NCBI GenBank assembly: GCA_018881555.1
Contig: JACAXG010000170.1
Span: 1,109,052-1,173,051 of the forward strand
Direction: 5' to 3'
Length of the DNA: 64,000 bases
Source: Amblyornis subalaris
Lineage: Eukaryota; Chordata; Aves; Passeriformes; Ptilonorhynchidae
Part shown: positions 1 to 11,531 of the stretch, piece by piece
Layout of the letters: the number at the start of each line of letters is the position of its first letter
Numbering within the stretch: the first letter of the stretch is position 1
Notes under the pieces: model-generated
Database searches by the model: none
Told to the model about the DNA's origin: nothing
Seen by the model: only the letters and a program-made list of their open reading frames with translations
Program-made: the position numbers and the translations under genes

Positions 1-584
1 TAGACACAGGGCATGGCTTGTGCTGTACCCAATGGTGCTCGGTAAAACCCTCTGATTCTGACTGGATTAAATCCATGGCGTGCCCTTTGCATCAGCAGCT
101 TCCTACTCCTGGTGCTGGACCGGGGNCTGGGGGCTGGGAGAAGTGGACAAGCACGTTCAGGAGTCTGCTGGCTGCTCTTCAAGTGAGATCACAGTGTACA
201 CAAGCTATTTACCGCCAAACTCTTTAAAGAATTAAAAGCTGTGCATAACCCTGAATATTCCAAGGAGACTATTGCTGGCAAAGTGCTCTCAGCCATAGCA
301 GATAATCAGAAACTTTAGCAAAAAAAAAAAAAGCTTCGCTATTAACTCTGCCTCAAAATAAAAAGAGCATCTGTACTTGACTGTAATAAAAAACTAGTGC
401 AAAATGTCTGCATGGTAATAACAGAGACCGCAGCTTTAATGAGAGTTGGGCAGAAAGAAAGAGTAGAATTTCTGACTGTTTATTTGCCCTTGGTGGATTA
501 CGAGACGAAATGAAAGTGCCTGCNTTTTTTAGCAGGGAGGTCAGCCTGGAGTGGTGCTGATAAAAGAGCATTAGACTCCCAGAG
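1..584. other. Unique sequence, no gene recognised
   Basis: No coding exon, RNA gene or transposon is recognisable here. The only simple-sequence feature is an A-run at about 319-331. Short open frames exist in several frames but carry no recognisable domain, and the 69- and 72-codon frames are of a length expected by chance. Confidence 0.6.
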
Positions 585-730
585 CACCTATAAAACCCAG
601 AGCCCCAAGCACCCCTTCCCGAGCAGCGCGGGCAGCCATCCGCCAGGGNTCCGCTGCGGGCGCGGCCCTTCCCAGCACACGGGCCAGAGGGGAGCCCCGT
701 CCCGGGAACAGCCGGCTGCTCTCTTCATCT
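585..730 (+). promoter_or_regulatory. TATA-like box followed by a small CpG-rich patch
   Basis: A TATAAAA heptamer lies at 589-595. It is followed about 20-30 bases later by a GC-rich patch (about 600-720) in which I count around 12 CpGs in 115 bases, much denser than the surroundings. TATA-to-start spacing in vertebrate promoters is about 30 bases, so a start near 620 is geometrically possible. No convincing coding exon follows: the first ATG downstream (about 751) opens a frame of only about 13 codons. It could equally be a chance AT motif beside a small CpG patch. Confidence 0.15.
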
Positions 731-3023
731 GGGGCTGTGGAGGCTTCTGGAATGATCCACCTCCTCCAGCCCGGGCTGTGCCCTTTCCTGTGACCTCTCT
801 CCCACCTCGCGGGCGTTATCGTTCTCTGCTCCCGGTTTGTGTTGGCCGCACAGTCTGAGGGCAAAATTTATGGAATATTCCTGGGAGTCGCAAGCTGGAA
901 TAGCCACTGATGGAGGAGAGATCCAGGGCTTCCTGCCCAGTGGCTGGGACACCTGGGCTGGCAGGGTGGGTGAGCCAACNCAGAGCTGCATCTGCCAAGA
1001 GCACCGTGTGCTGTGACCACACCACCGAAACCACCACCTCTGCGGCCAGGAAAAACATCTTGGACTCTGGGGAGTCAGGAAATGGAGGGACAGAAGCGTT
1101 TCTAGGAAGGGGGCCTGCCTGGAAAGGCCAGGCAGCAGGGGAAGGAGGAGGAGATCACCTTAAGTCATCCTGGTCTCCTTGAGCTTACTTTACTCTTTGT
1201 CTTGAAAATTTTTTTAGAGGAGAGCAGGAGGAGAAAAGATTCGGGCAAACTCCTTTTTGTCTGATTGGTTCAGTGTCTTATAGGGTGAGAAATCAAAGCC
1301 TGCAAGGCAAGCACGATAATCTGAGTGTGTTTGAGGGTGTGAGAGGGACTCAGTCCTCAATGCTCCCCTCTGCCACCACTTTGNTTGCATTGCCATGACG
1401 GAGACCCAACTCCAGAGCAGAGACAAGTGGGACACATAGGTATGGGGAGCAGGTTTGTTCCTATCCTACAGGAAAGGGCTGCCCTGTGTCCTGGTGAGTG
1501 GGACCANCTCCATTGACCAGCCCTGCAGGTCTGTTGAGGGTGCAGCTTCTGAAAGAATCCAGATCCCTGCTGACTTCAAATGTAACCTTGCAGCTCTTCA
1601 AATCCCTTTCTCTCATGAGCCCATTGATCTCTAGGAAGAGTAACAGACCCTTGGAAAACTTTCCTCCTTTCTCTGCTGGGTTCCTTTCCAACCCTCTCAC
1701 NCTTCCCATGGGCTCAGGACACCGCTGCTGTTCGAGCAGTGGGTCGGGCAGGTCAGAGCATTGCTAGAAAATGGGATATCTGCTTCCAGCCCTTCCTTCA
1801 TGACAGCTTCCGTGCTCACAGGGAATGGCAGGGAAGCAGTGTCCAGCTGGAAAAAGGCTCTTGCTCTTAATGGGCCAAATTCAGAGTTATTTATCTGGCA
1901 AAGAGCTTCCACTTCTCTCAGAAAGTTCAAAATGAGTCTGGCAGGTTGAATGCCATCATCATTTGAACTCAGAAGACTGCAATGTTTGTGCTGTTTTATT
2001 AGCCCTGAGTTCTGACACTCGAGCTCCTCCTCTCCTCCAGGTTCTCCAAGCAGAGCTCAGTGTGCTCTTTTTACCCTACTAGTGCTACTCACAGCAAAGG
2101 TTACATGCTCCATTTGTCTCTGGGGTATTTTTTTGTTGTTTCCCCTGAAAGATGGTGTTTTCCTTCTTGATCTCTTTTAGATTCCATTTAAAATGTGTTC
2201 TGTTTGCCACCCTGCGTACTCTATTAATATCCTTGCCACAAACATCCACGAGTCGGTGTGTTCTCTCCCTGAAGAAAGTTTAATTTGTTTCAGTTAAAGA
2301 TCGGTGTTGTCATGGAGGAACAGAATATCACCATCACCAGCTTAATGAATAAATAGGGTAAATACTAAATCATTGCTCACTTCTGCAGGTCCTCCTGGTT
2401 CACTTGCAGGAGCTATAAGGCGCAGGGAGATCATCTGTGAGGGCAAAGTTCCTGAAGTTTAGGGCCCTTATCCACCAGAAATATGTTCAGATGAATGACT
2501 GGAGTTACTTTGGAGAGAAAGGTGGCCATATGCAAATTTAATGCAGAATGGCCTCACCCTGCCAAGGAAAAGAGAAAGAAAACCACAGAGGGTTTTAGGG
2601 GCTGCCAGTGCATATTATTCAACTTTCATTAACTCTCTTAAGAACAAGCCAGAGAATTGAATTTGGATTCTCGCTGCAAAGCTGAACTGCAGCCCATCTG
2701 TTTTCCACCCCAAACAATGGATAGGCCGAAATTTATGCCAAAAAAAAAAAAGTATTTTGCCTAGGATTTGAAGGTTTAAACAGCGGTTACCTCGAAATGT
2801 GGTGCGTCTTCTCTGCGTCAGAGCCGTGTTTCGGGGGAGATCTCTGTGCTCTGCGGGCTGTGTTTGAACACTGCCTGCAACGATTCGGGAGCGGGTGCTG
2901 TGATCCAGGGCCCATCTGGCTCCTCTTGGAGTGTGTAAAGGTCAGTGCTTCTGTTAATACAACTCGTACAAATACTTCCCTGCCATCTGACGATGTTCCT
3001 GCTCGCTCAGATTGGCAGCCGTT
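731..3023. other. Unique sequence, no gene recognised
   Basis: Mixed-composition sequence without recognisable exons or transposons. There is no ambiguous base from 1702 to 3395, one of the longest such stretches in the window. An A-run occurs near 2741-2751. Overlapping open frames of 96-97 codons on both strands at 2787-3090 share no recognisable domain and lie in a slightly CpG-richer patch, so I do not call them. Confidence 0.6.
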
Positions 3024-3043
3024 CCCCCCCCCCCCACCACCAC
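3024..3043 (+). repeat. C homopolymer followed by short CCA/CAC repeat
   Basis: A run of 12 C bases (3024-3035) passes directly into a few ACC units. Such homopolymers are prone to length error in sequencing, so any frame crossing this site is unreliable. Confidence 0.9.
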
Positions 3044-5945
3044 AATCTGGGATCTCCTCCCAACGTGGGCTGTTCAAGTGGGGTTGGTAACAGTTTTAAA
3101 AGCAAAGGTTGAGTGCTTCTGTCGAGTTATACTTGGAACCGACCATGTTCTGTACAGTGAGAACATCCCATATGGAAAGGACATATGTGTTGGATACAAT
3201 AATACATAAATAGTGGATGCAATTTTATATAACCCTTATATTCTTATAGCTGTTACATATAATTCTCTAATGAGACAGGTGAAATAGATGACTTCAATAC
3301 TGATATTTCAGTCCATATGTTGAAGGCTTACACAATAAACAGGGAGTTTTAAAGACAGACTTGGTTGTACATAATTTTTCAAACAATCGCACTGANGTAA
3401 CTTGCAAACCCTGCTGGGCTGTCCTTGCACAAGAACTGGAGACTGCACTGGAACTTCACACTGAAGGTCTGCCTTGGACAGACACACACACCTACACACA
3501 GACATTCATAAATTGTCAAATATAAATTATTCAGACTAATTTTTTCCTGGCTTTGTTCAAAAAACATCAAGTTTTGGAAAAATAAATCAGGTGAAAAGTT
3601 TCAGTGAAAAGGTAGAGCTAAGATGAAGAGAATGCTGATAATAGTTTTGTTATGAAATACCAGCACTGCTCAGGTTTGGGGCTGGGCTCTGGGAGCTGGG
3701 AGGCTCCTGGATAACCATGTCCNTGCCATCACTGAGCTCTCCCTAAGAAAACCCTTCCCAATGTAGAAGATGCCTGAGCTTGGGTAGGGAGGAGGAGAAT
3801 AAATCTGAGCTTGCAGATGGTCAGTGAAGATCTGTTAGTACTTGGCAGCTAAATTCTCTCAAGAGTCTGGGCAGAGAATATTCCCCTCCTGTCCTTGTCC
3901 TCCCCAGGCTCAGCACCAGCCCCCACAGAGGAGCCTGAGCACTGAGCTGCCTTTTTAAAACAGGATGTGGAAGGGNTCAACATAATGACATTTCTGCTTG
4001 TGTTAAAGGAGATTCAATATTTTTTTTTTCCTTAAGAATCTATAGTCATTTTATGAACCTGCATTACTCAGTCTCAGAAGTGAGGGAACAGCAATGATGC
4101 ATTTCATGCTCACATTAAGATAGCTGCAATATTTTTTTCCTCATCACCACTGTATTACTTTACAGAACTTCCCAGAAATTAGGGAAATATTTGTTTTCCA
4201 TCTAGTGACTGAAACTAGTTTTGCTGGAAACATTTTTTATACATTATTTTTCTGCGTTTTCACCTCTGTTTTTTTCATTTTTGTGTCAGTAAATGCAAAG
4301 CACTGACATTGCTTTGCAAGAAACTTTTGGGGAGGAAGTCTGGGGAAACATGTTATTCTCTTAACATATGTTCCCTGGAAATTAATCACCTATGAGATGA
4401 AGAACCTAATGGTTTGTGGTCATGCAGTTATTAAGGCACATTAAGTACTGAAATGGAGCTGCCTTTTTTTTCCAGCACTGCTCTGATAACCAACCAGCCT
4501 TAGAAAAGGAATCCCCACTCTTATTCTATGTTTTTTCATAGATCTGATTAAAAATTAGCTGAGTGCTGTAACTGAACTCTGTGCCAATGNCTTGTAAAAG
4601 AACCATTTAAAAGACTTCAAAGCTCTGTTGGTGCCCAGTGGAGGCTTCAAAAGGACCCTAAATCTGNTGTCCTTTTTTTCTCCAAGCATTTCCCGAGATC
4701 CTCCTTGTAACAGGATCTGTGCTCCATGAGCCTTTTTGGAAGCTTCCATCTTGTGAAACTAAGCCATTTTTTTGTTTGCTTGTTTGTTGTTTGTTTTCTA
4801 CCTAAAGAATCCAAAATGCTGTGAAATAAACTGAGTGGAAAAAAATCCTACAGTGAATTCCAATGGTCAGAGCCAGGCTAATAAGGAGTAGTTTAACACT
4901 GCAGAATGGGAATATTTTAATCAGCATGACCAAACTGAACACCACTCCGGAACAAGGGTGTTTCTTCCCACCCACCAAGTGATTCCTCAATCAACAATTT
5001 TGCAGCTTTACAGCCCTGAGAAACAAACAGCCTGACTTCTCCATAAGCTTACAAGCTGAGTTACTTAGAAAACCCTTCACTGGTTTTTTATCAGCCATTA
5101 TTGACATGGTCAGACCTCTGCACGAGTTTAGTGGGGATTTTCACCCCCTCCAAAAAGTAAAGAGCAAATTTCCATAGGTTCCCTCTACAAACCACTAGAA
5201 AAGCTGTGAGGGAAGCTACAAAGAGCCTTCTTGCACCCTCCTTCTCCTCACTCTCAGTGCACCCTCTCTGGTGCTCATCCAGCCTTCTTCTGCATCACTG
5301 ACCTGGCAGGAATATTGATTAATTTATGAATTTATTTATTTGTAAACTGAGCTGCATTCTGGCTGGTTTAACGAGCTGAAATGGTAAAGCAATAAGCAAA
5401 CGAGCTAAATAACAGAATCTCCTGGAAGCCACCCAAGCTGGATGCAGGGTTTTACTCACTGTGACGATGACCCTTCATTCCTACCACGTCTTCCGAGCCC
5501 TGCAGGGAGGAACTGTCACTCAGTGACGCACGGAATTCCCGGGGCCCTCCGAGCGGGCAGGGCTGGATCTGCAAGTCATCCTCTGCATTATCTTTTACNT
5601 GTTTCCCTTGAAAAACACTCAGAGGTACTGTGAAGCTCCTGCCACAAGTCATTTCCAAGTGAAAAATGTGCTTTACTTTTTTTTTTTTTTAGTGTGTATT
5701 GACTCACTCTGACACATGTGCACAGAACTTCAGATTTCCAGCAGATTACTGTATCTTTTGGCAGCCTGCAGTTCTGGGCTATTAAACTACATCCGTTTTT
5801 ATAGGATGGACTAATGGTATTGAATAGCCCTTCAACGTTGCTCCTACAGCAACTGCTGAGTTTTGGGGTGCTTCAAGGGACCAGGAATTTAAACAGCAAC
5901 ACTGAGAATTAACCCGTTGTGGAAAAAGTTTGAATTTGTGTGTAC
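3044..5945. other. Unique sequence, no gene recognised
   Basis: AT-leaning sequence with T-runs (about 4020-4030 and 5677-5691) and a degenerate GTTT-rich stretch near 4766-4797. I see no CR1, exon or RNA gene. Open frames are all under 70 codons. Confidence 0.6.
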
Positions 5946-6070
5946 AGAAAGAGAAAAGGAGGGAAGGAAGGAAGGAAGGAAGGAAGGAAGGAAGGAAGGA
6001 AGGAAGGAAGGAAGGAAGGAAGGAAGGAAGGAAAGAAGGAAGGAAGGAAGGAAGGAAGGAAAAAGAAGGA
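5946..6070 (+). repeat. (GGAA)n microsatellite, uninterrupted purine tract
   Basis: All 125 bases are purines on the plus strand. The core is tandem GGAA/AAGG with a single unit change (AAAG) near 6031. Long open frames on both strands here (poly-KEGR on plus, poly-LPSF on minus) only reflect the repeat having no stop codons. GGAA is the core ETS-factor site, and long homopurine tracts can adopt triplex H-DNA; both are general properties of such repeats and not demonstrated here. Confidence 0.97.
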
Positions 6071-6249
6071 CTTACCAAAACCCCTATATCTAAAGCTTTG
6101 TTTATCATGACTGCCACAACAGAGCCTCCAAATAGCAATTTCTCTTCCCAGCCCTCACATTCTGCAGCAGCTGCGTGACTGGTTCTGGCACCTCTTGAAC
6201 ATCACTACTCTGAACATCTGTATGGATGTGCCTTCAGCTCGTTTGTTCG
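6071..6249. other. Spacer between two simple-repeat tracts
   Basis: This is 179 bases of normal-complexity sequence separating the purine tract from the following pyrimidine tract. Nothing else is recognisable in it. Confidence 0.7.
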
Positions 6250-6372
6250 TTCTTTTTCTTTCTTTCTTTCTTTCTTTCTCTTTCTTTCTTTCTTTCCTTC
6301 TTTCCGTCTTTCCTTCTTTCCTTCTTTCTTTCCTTCTTTCTTTCCTTCTTTCCTTCTTTCCTTTTTTTCTCT
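6250..6372 (+). repeat. (TTTC/TTCC)n microsatellite, pyrimidine tract
   Basis: About 123 bases are pyrimidine on the plus strand with one interrupting G at 6306. The 5' half is mainly TTTC and the 3' half mixed TTCC/TTTC. It lies in the opposite sense to the purine tract at 5946-6070 and is nearly the same length, so the two could pair intramolecularly. Confidence 0.97.
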
Positions 6373-7374
6373 AATAGAGGAATGGCAATCCGACTCTAAA
6401 GATGGAAGAAAGACCCTACATTTATTATTTTTTAAATCTCTGGGTTTTCAGCTCACCAGTTTAGTAGGTCTGACTCACTGCTTTCATCTCTCGGGAGTGG
6501 CAGTTTGGGAAGCAGATTTCATTACAATAAAAGAACAGGTGCCATTCATATTCTTAACAATTTTTTTTTATATCACTGCATAACGTACATCTGTCTCACT
6601 GCTACAACACAAAGCAGAAGCCCTGAGGACTATTTACTGATTATTCCACACCATTTTTCTTAAGAGCAGGACTGTTCCCCTGTTCTGGTCAAACTCTAAT
6701 TAACAGAGCGATAGCATCACTGTAACGCTGTGCAATTCCTATTTTAAATCATGGTTAGAGTGTACTGCTGCCCTTTTCTGTCAAAGCATTACTGTGTGTT
6801 TTGGCACAAAGATATCTGCATTTCTATATCTTCTACCAATTTTACAAAGGTTTTATAAGGCTTAATGAATGGAAANTGCTTTGAAAAGCTGTAGATAAAA
6901 GGCAATTCTGAAGGCAGTCATTAGTAGTAAATACCCTCATCAAAATTTCTCCTGCTAATCCTCTCTGCTCTGGCTGTGCAGGCAGTGCTGACAGGCCGTT
7001 CCTCCAAGGTTATTCTGATGCCACCTTCCAGACAACCCCGAAAGTCACAACCTTGCTGGCACCAATGTCCCCCAGCTCTGAGCAGGTTGAAGTGTGCCAC
7101 CTTAACGCCACAGATCAGCGGCAAAGAAAAAAAAGAAGAAATTCGTGGACTTTCTGTGAGCCTCCCCGTTAAAACTAATATTGTGTAACTGGAAATCAAC
7201 TGCTTCAATTAATGGGAATATATGGCTTCATTTTGTAGGCACAACCTTTCCTTCTGAAAGCTCGCTGACATATGGGCTCCCACCGGTGCTGTAATTACAC
7301 CGTGCCTAAAAGTCATCATTAGTTTAAAATGTGGAGGTGGTTTTTTTTTATGTATATAATGAACAGCCTTGTTG
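6373..7374. other. Unique sequence, no gene recognised
   Basis: AT-leaning sequence. A 95-codon minus frame (6921-7208) and a 70-codon plus frame overlap one another and have no recognisable domain. No CR1 is visible. Confidence 0.6.
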
Positions 7375-7700
7375 GCTACGAGCGCGCGGGGCTTTGCTTT
7401 TAGCACGGCTTTCAATGGGACTCATTCACCGAGCTCCCGCTTCCCCCGGTGGCTGCTCCATGCCCCTCGGCGTCAGCGGGGAATTCCGGGCTGACGGGCC
7501 CTACCTGGGAATTGCGGGCGGACAATGCCCCTCTTTCAGCGGTCTGCGGCCGGAGGACAATGCGGCGTTGTTGTTATGGGGTCCAGGGGAACGGCATTAA
7601 AGCTCTGCGCCCCAACAGTCCTGCGGGGAGGGAACAGGAATATGGGAACGTTTCACGCGAGCGAGGATAATTGAGGCTTCCACAAATGAGACGCCGATGG
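7375..7700. promoter_or_regulatory. CpG island
   Basis: I count roughly 29 CpG dinucleotides in about 320 bases at about 60% GC, giving an observed/expected ratio near 1. This meets the classic definition (over 200 bp, GC above 50%, ratio above 0.6), while the flanks are AT-rich and CpG-poor. No CR1 or simple repeat explains the composition. In vertebrates such islands usually mark a transcription start of a coding or long noncoding gene, a Polycomb-bound region or an enhancer. No recognisable exon sits beside it. Overlapping open frames (89 and 73 codons) are compatible with GC richness alone. Confidence 0.45.
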
Positions 7701-9019
7701 TAACCTGGGCGGAGTGACCACGAGAGAAAGGGGAGAAAACTGCCCTCCGAGTGCCTGACTGCACTCAGTCACCAAAATCTGCATTTCCAAGGNCATTTTT
7801 AAGAGCCATTCCAGTGCGAGATGCTCACACGGTGCTGTGGCACTGGGAGCCTCTGGCTGTGTTTGGTCGGGGGCTGCCCATGTTGCCTCCAGATTAAGTT
7901 TTTACCTTGCTTGTCGTTAATTTAAAAAAAAAAAAAAAATGTTAGGTTTGTATGAACAATATTTTTAAAGTTTTGGGGGGTGGACAAGAATGTATTTGAA
8001 ACTTACTAATGGATGAAAGCCTTTGCTTTGATCTGCAATGAGCACGTCATTTTAGATTTAAGTATTTCAACAACACTTTTGTATAGTTCAGAGGGAAAGT
8101 TCACCTGAATATGAAATAAACTTCCAAATGAAATCTTATGCAAATAGGAGCAGGGAGATAAGTTTAAAATCTGTCAAAACGAAATGTTTTGAATTTTGTA
8201 AGGCATTGTGTTTGGCTTTTGGGAGGCCATGAATATTCCAATGAAAGCGATATGTGATTTGAAAATGCCCATCAATGTCAAGTGCCTGTCTTTGTCACAC
8301 AGTTCCAGTGATCTGTGTTTTGGTTGTGCATTTGGTAGCTGTGGGCCTTGTAGATCCTCCGAGCATCTTTTTTTTCCTCAGACAGCCACTTTAGCTCTGA
8401 GTACAGANCCCCGCACCCAGCCACGTTGCCAAAGAGGCAACAGAGAGGCAGCAACGTTGCCCAAATCACAGCAAGGGAGTTGAGAGTATTTATTTGCCCT
8501 CACCATCCCACCAAATACCTATGGGAGACCTGGAGATCTTAAAAACATTTGGGCCTGAGGCCAGTGGAGATGGAAAAACATCTTTTTATTGAGTTACACA
8601 AGGTATTGCGAAGCAACTGTCTTGTTGACTATTATGTATTAAATGATTCGTACCAGTCATTTTTATGTGTCCTCTCTGCTCCTCTGGCAGCTGCTATTTG
8701 GTGAGCAAAGCACCTGAGTGAGAGTCTTCCTGTGCTACAAATGAGGCCTGATGGTGACAAGCCTGTGAAGGGCTGGATGCAGCCTGGAATTCTGAGTCAG
8801 GTTGCGTTTGGAAAGCTCAGCCAGGGCCATGTCAGGATTTTTGCTCTCACAATCTNTCTCTCAAGGTGTGCATGATGCTCTTCCTCAGTGGGCTGGAAGC
8901 AGCTGTCTCCGGTAGTTTTCTATTCTCTTTGCTGTTAATTATTTCTGGAATGCACTCGGCTGTTGCTCAGCCTCATCGCGTGTGTGTGGTGGGGAGGATG
9001 GAAGCAGCGGGCGGGAGGA
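7701..9019. other. Unique sequence, no gene recognised
   Basis: Contains an A-run at about 7922-7939 and otherwise normal-complexity sequence. A long plus frame opens at 8866 and runs into the next CpG island; its first part resembles a hydrophobic segment by chance and I do not treat it as a signal peptide. Confidence 0.55.
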
Positions 9020-9520
9020 AGGGACTGTTCCCGCNGGGAGGCAGGGGCAGCAGGGAAGAGCTGGGCTGGAGGATGCCACACGCAGCCAGGCCCAGCCGCC
9101 AGCTCAGCCTCACNGCCATCCCACGGCAGCGCCTGAGGACGGGAGACGTTCCTGACTCATCCCTGGTGTGGAATATTTCCGTGCGCAGTCTGTGCGCCTC
9201 CGGACAGCTCCGTGCGTGCGCCTGCCCTCCGCTCCCCGAGCCGCGGAACACCTCTGCTCTCCGCAGTCCCTCTGCAACCGAGGAGTGCTCCTGTTTGCTT
9301 GGATGCACAGAGCCCCAAACCTTCACGCAGTCCTCCCCGAACCCCGCCCAGCCTTCCAGCACAGGAACCCACATTCCCCGGCCCTCCCCAACCTCCCCCG
9401 CGCTCCCTACTCGCACTCCCAGCCTGGGCTGGGAGCTGGGGATGCTCTCACGCCCGCGGAGCAGAACACGCATCCATTTGACCACATTTCACCCGGTACA
9501 GCCAAGCACAATCCCCGAGG
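9020..9520. promoter_or_regulatory. CpG island
   Basis: About 35 CpGs in about 490 bases at around 63% GC (my hand count), ratio about 0.7. Two of the ambiguous bases inside it (9036, 9114) sit between C and G, where CpG decay would place polymorphism. Open frames overlap here in at least four frames on both strands, including the longest in the window (221 codons, 8866-9531). That is what a stop-poor GC-rich island produces, so I do not call a gene. The island ends sharply at an AT-rich block. Confidence 0.45.
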
Positions 9521-9529
9521 CCAGTCATT

Positions 9530-9605
9530 AGGCTGTGTTAATTATGGCAATCAGCCTACCCAGTCTGACCCAATTATAAATAATTAGCTTATCCCTTTAT
9601 TTCCA
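9530..9605. promoter_or_regulatory. AT-rich block with clustered TAAT/ATTA motifs
   Basis: Directly after the CpG island there is a TTAATTA at about 9538-9544, an AATTATAAATAATTAG stretch at about 9572-9587 and a CAATCAG between them. Clustered TAATTA cores are typical homeodomain binding sites, and the pairing of a CpG island with such a block is often seen at developmental regulatory loci. Conservation cannot be checked from one sequence. Confidence 0.25.
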
Positions 9606-11531
9606 AACCTCTTCCCTAGTGAGACGGTGCTTTCAAGCTTTTGAAAAGAGCAAAACTCCCCTCACAGATTTGCTTTTCAGATGTAGCAACCTTGACATCC
9701 AAGGCCTAAGTCCATGAGAAAGGCATGTCCAGCATCTCACAGACCTCGGGAACAGGAAGGTGCCTTTCCTTCCTTGAGGAATTACAAGCCTTAATTCTTG
9801 AGCTACTTCACTGGTGTAGGGCATCTAATGAGACTTTTTAAATACCTGTAGGCACCAAAATGCCACTAGATGCTCATTTTCCTAATAAAAATATTTCTTA
9901 AATGCCTTTTTAAAAATCTCNTGCTTTTGGATTATAGTGATGCCTCTCAGAACTATTTTAACAAAGAAAGTGAGCCTTGCACAAACGAACATTGTTGGCA
10001 GTCATGCCCAATTATGCCCAGCAGCAAACAAGACCATTGCTCACAGTACCCTCTGGACATAGTTTAACACCAAAATGTTAAAAATTATTTTCTTTGAGTG
10101 AAAAAATGCAACATTTTTATTTTTTTCTGCTTCAAGCTTTGCCTCTTGTCTCTAATTAGACATCAGCTAATCCTCACTAGAAAGATCAACTCCATGTGAA
10201 ACCCTGTTGTTCCTAAGATTGTGTTTTGCTGCTGTCCTGTACATTTTGGAAATGAGTACTGCCCACGTGGGTTGTGTGGGATCCCTCAGGAATAACAAAC
10301 TTGCNGGAACTGGGTGGTGCATTCCCTGTAGTCTCAAAACGTCGCTCCAAATGACTCCTCTGATNAAAGCTCTTTGAGGACCTTTCTAAATCCTTATTCT
10401 GATCCAAGGAANTATTTTTTTCCTTGAGTTCCTGCAGGTGATTTTCACTTGTGTCCATACCTCCATGCCAAGCAGGACACCCCTGACATTTTGCCACTTT
10501 CCTGCAGCTCTCCCTGCATGGGCACCAGTTAGCACAGGCTCCTGTGTAAGAGAGCACCCCTGGGATTCCAGGCTTTGCCCTCCCACATCTGGAGACCTTT
10601 CCNGTGTTTCCCCTTTCCAGACTCCGTGCCAAGCACAACTTTATATTGTCATGCACTGATGGACCTTTCCCACTGAAAAGGACGTGGTTAAACCCAGCCG
10701 GTGATGTCAGCCTAGGATCACTTTGAAATAATTCCCATTCCAAGGGTTTGTGCTCCTGGCTCGTTGGCGCTAATGCNAAGCACTCCCAAACGTGTCAAAA
10801 TTTCCTACTTTGAATACTAAGTCAAAGCTCATTAAAGCCAATNTATTTTTCCCCTGCAATGACTCCCAGGTTGTCTGGATCAAGCCCTGTTTACAGAATT
10901 CTCCCAGGGCTGCCTCACGCCTTGCCTTGCACACGACATTTGCAAAGTTTAAAGCCACCTTTATTTCCATGCACGGCATTTACCAACAGGCAGNTCTGTA
11001 AATAGCAGAGCTCCCTGCCTGGTCAGGAAGGCAACCTGTGGGTGATGTTTTACTCCAGAAAAGTATTCCAATGTGGAATTATTGGAGTACTTCCAGTGTT
11101 GGAAGTATTCAAGTGGAAAGTGAGTGCAAAAATCCTGCTTGCTCTGTACCAGGCGTTCTGAGCACAGTCTGGGGAGAAGATAAAGTTAACCTAAGATGCA
11201 ATTTTTCAGTTTTGTGGAGCATGTGTTTCTGGGCTCTTCATACAGCATGGCACTGGGATAAATGGGTGACTGAGCGTTGCAAATTCCTGCATTCCGTTCT
11301 GGTTTACATGGAAGAAACGTTCTTGGGTCATGGAAACCTCCTGGTTACAATAAATGCTTTGTACCAATTATCACNAATAGCTCACATTTGCAGACCAAAC
11401 TACTCTAACCAATCCATCTGAATTTTTTTTGTACCACTGTAGTGTGAGCCCTTATTTAACGAAATAAGGGCTGGATTGTTAGATGTATTTAACCAGAACA
11501 GAGAAGTGCACTTTGTTCAGCATGGCAAACT
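9606..11531. other. Unique sequence, no gene recognised
   Basis: No transposon or exon recognised. Several frames of 60-176 codons occur, the longest on the minus strand at 10213-10743, but none shows a domain. Ambiguous bases are fairly frequent between 10300 and 11000. Confidence 0.55.

Noticed and set aside
5782..6178. Repetitive KEGR and LPSF frames of 82-118 codons
   Set aside because: Product of the GGAA microsatellite having no stop codons.
8866..9531. 221-codon plus frame, longest in the window
   Set aside because: It lies mostly in a CpG island where several frames on both strands are open at once, contains ambiguous codons, and shows no domain.
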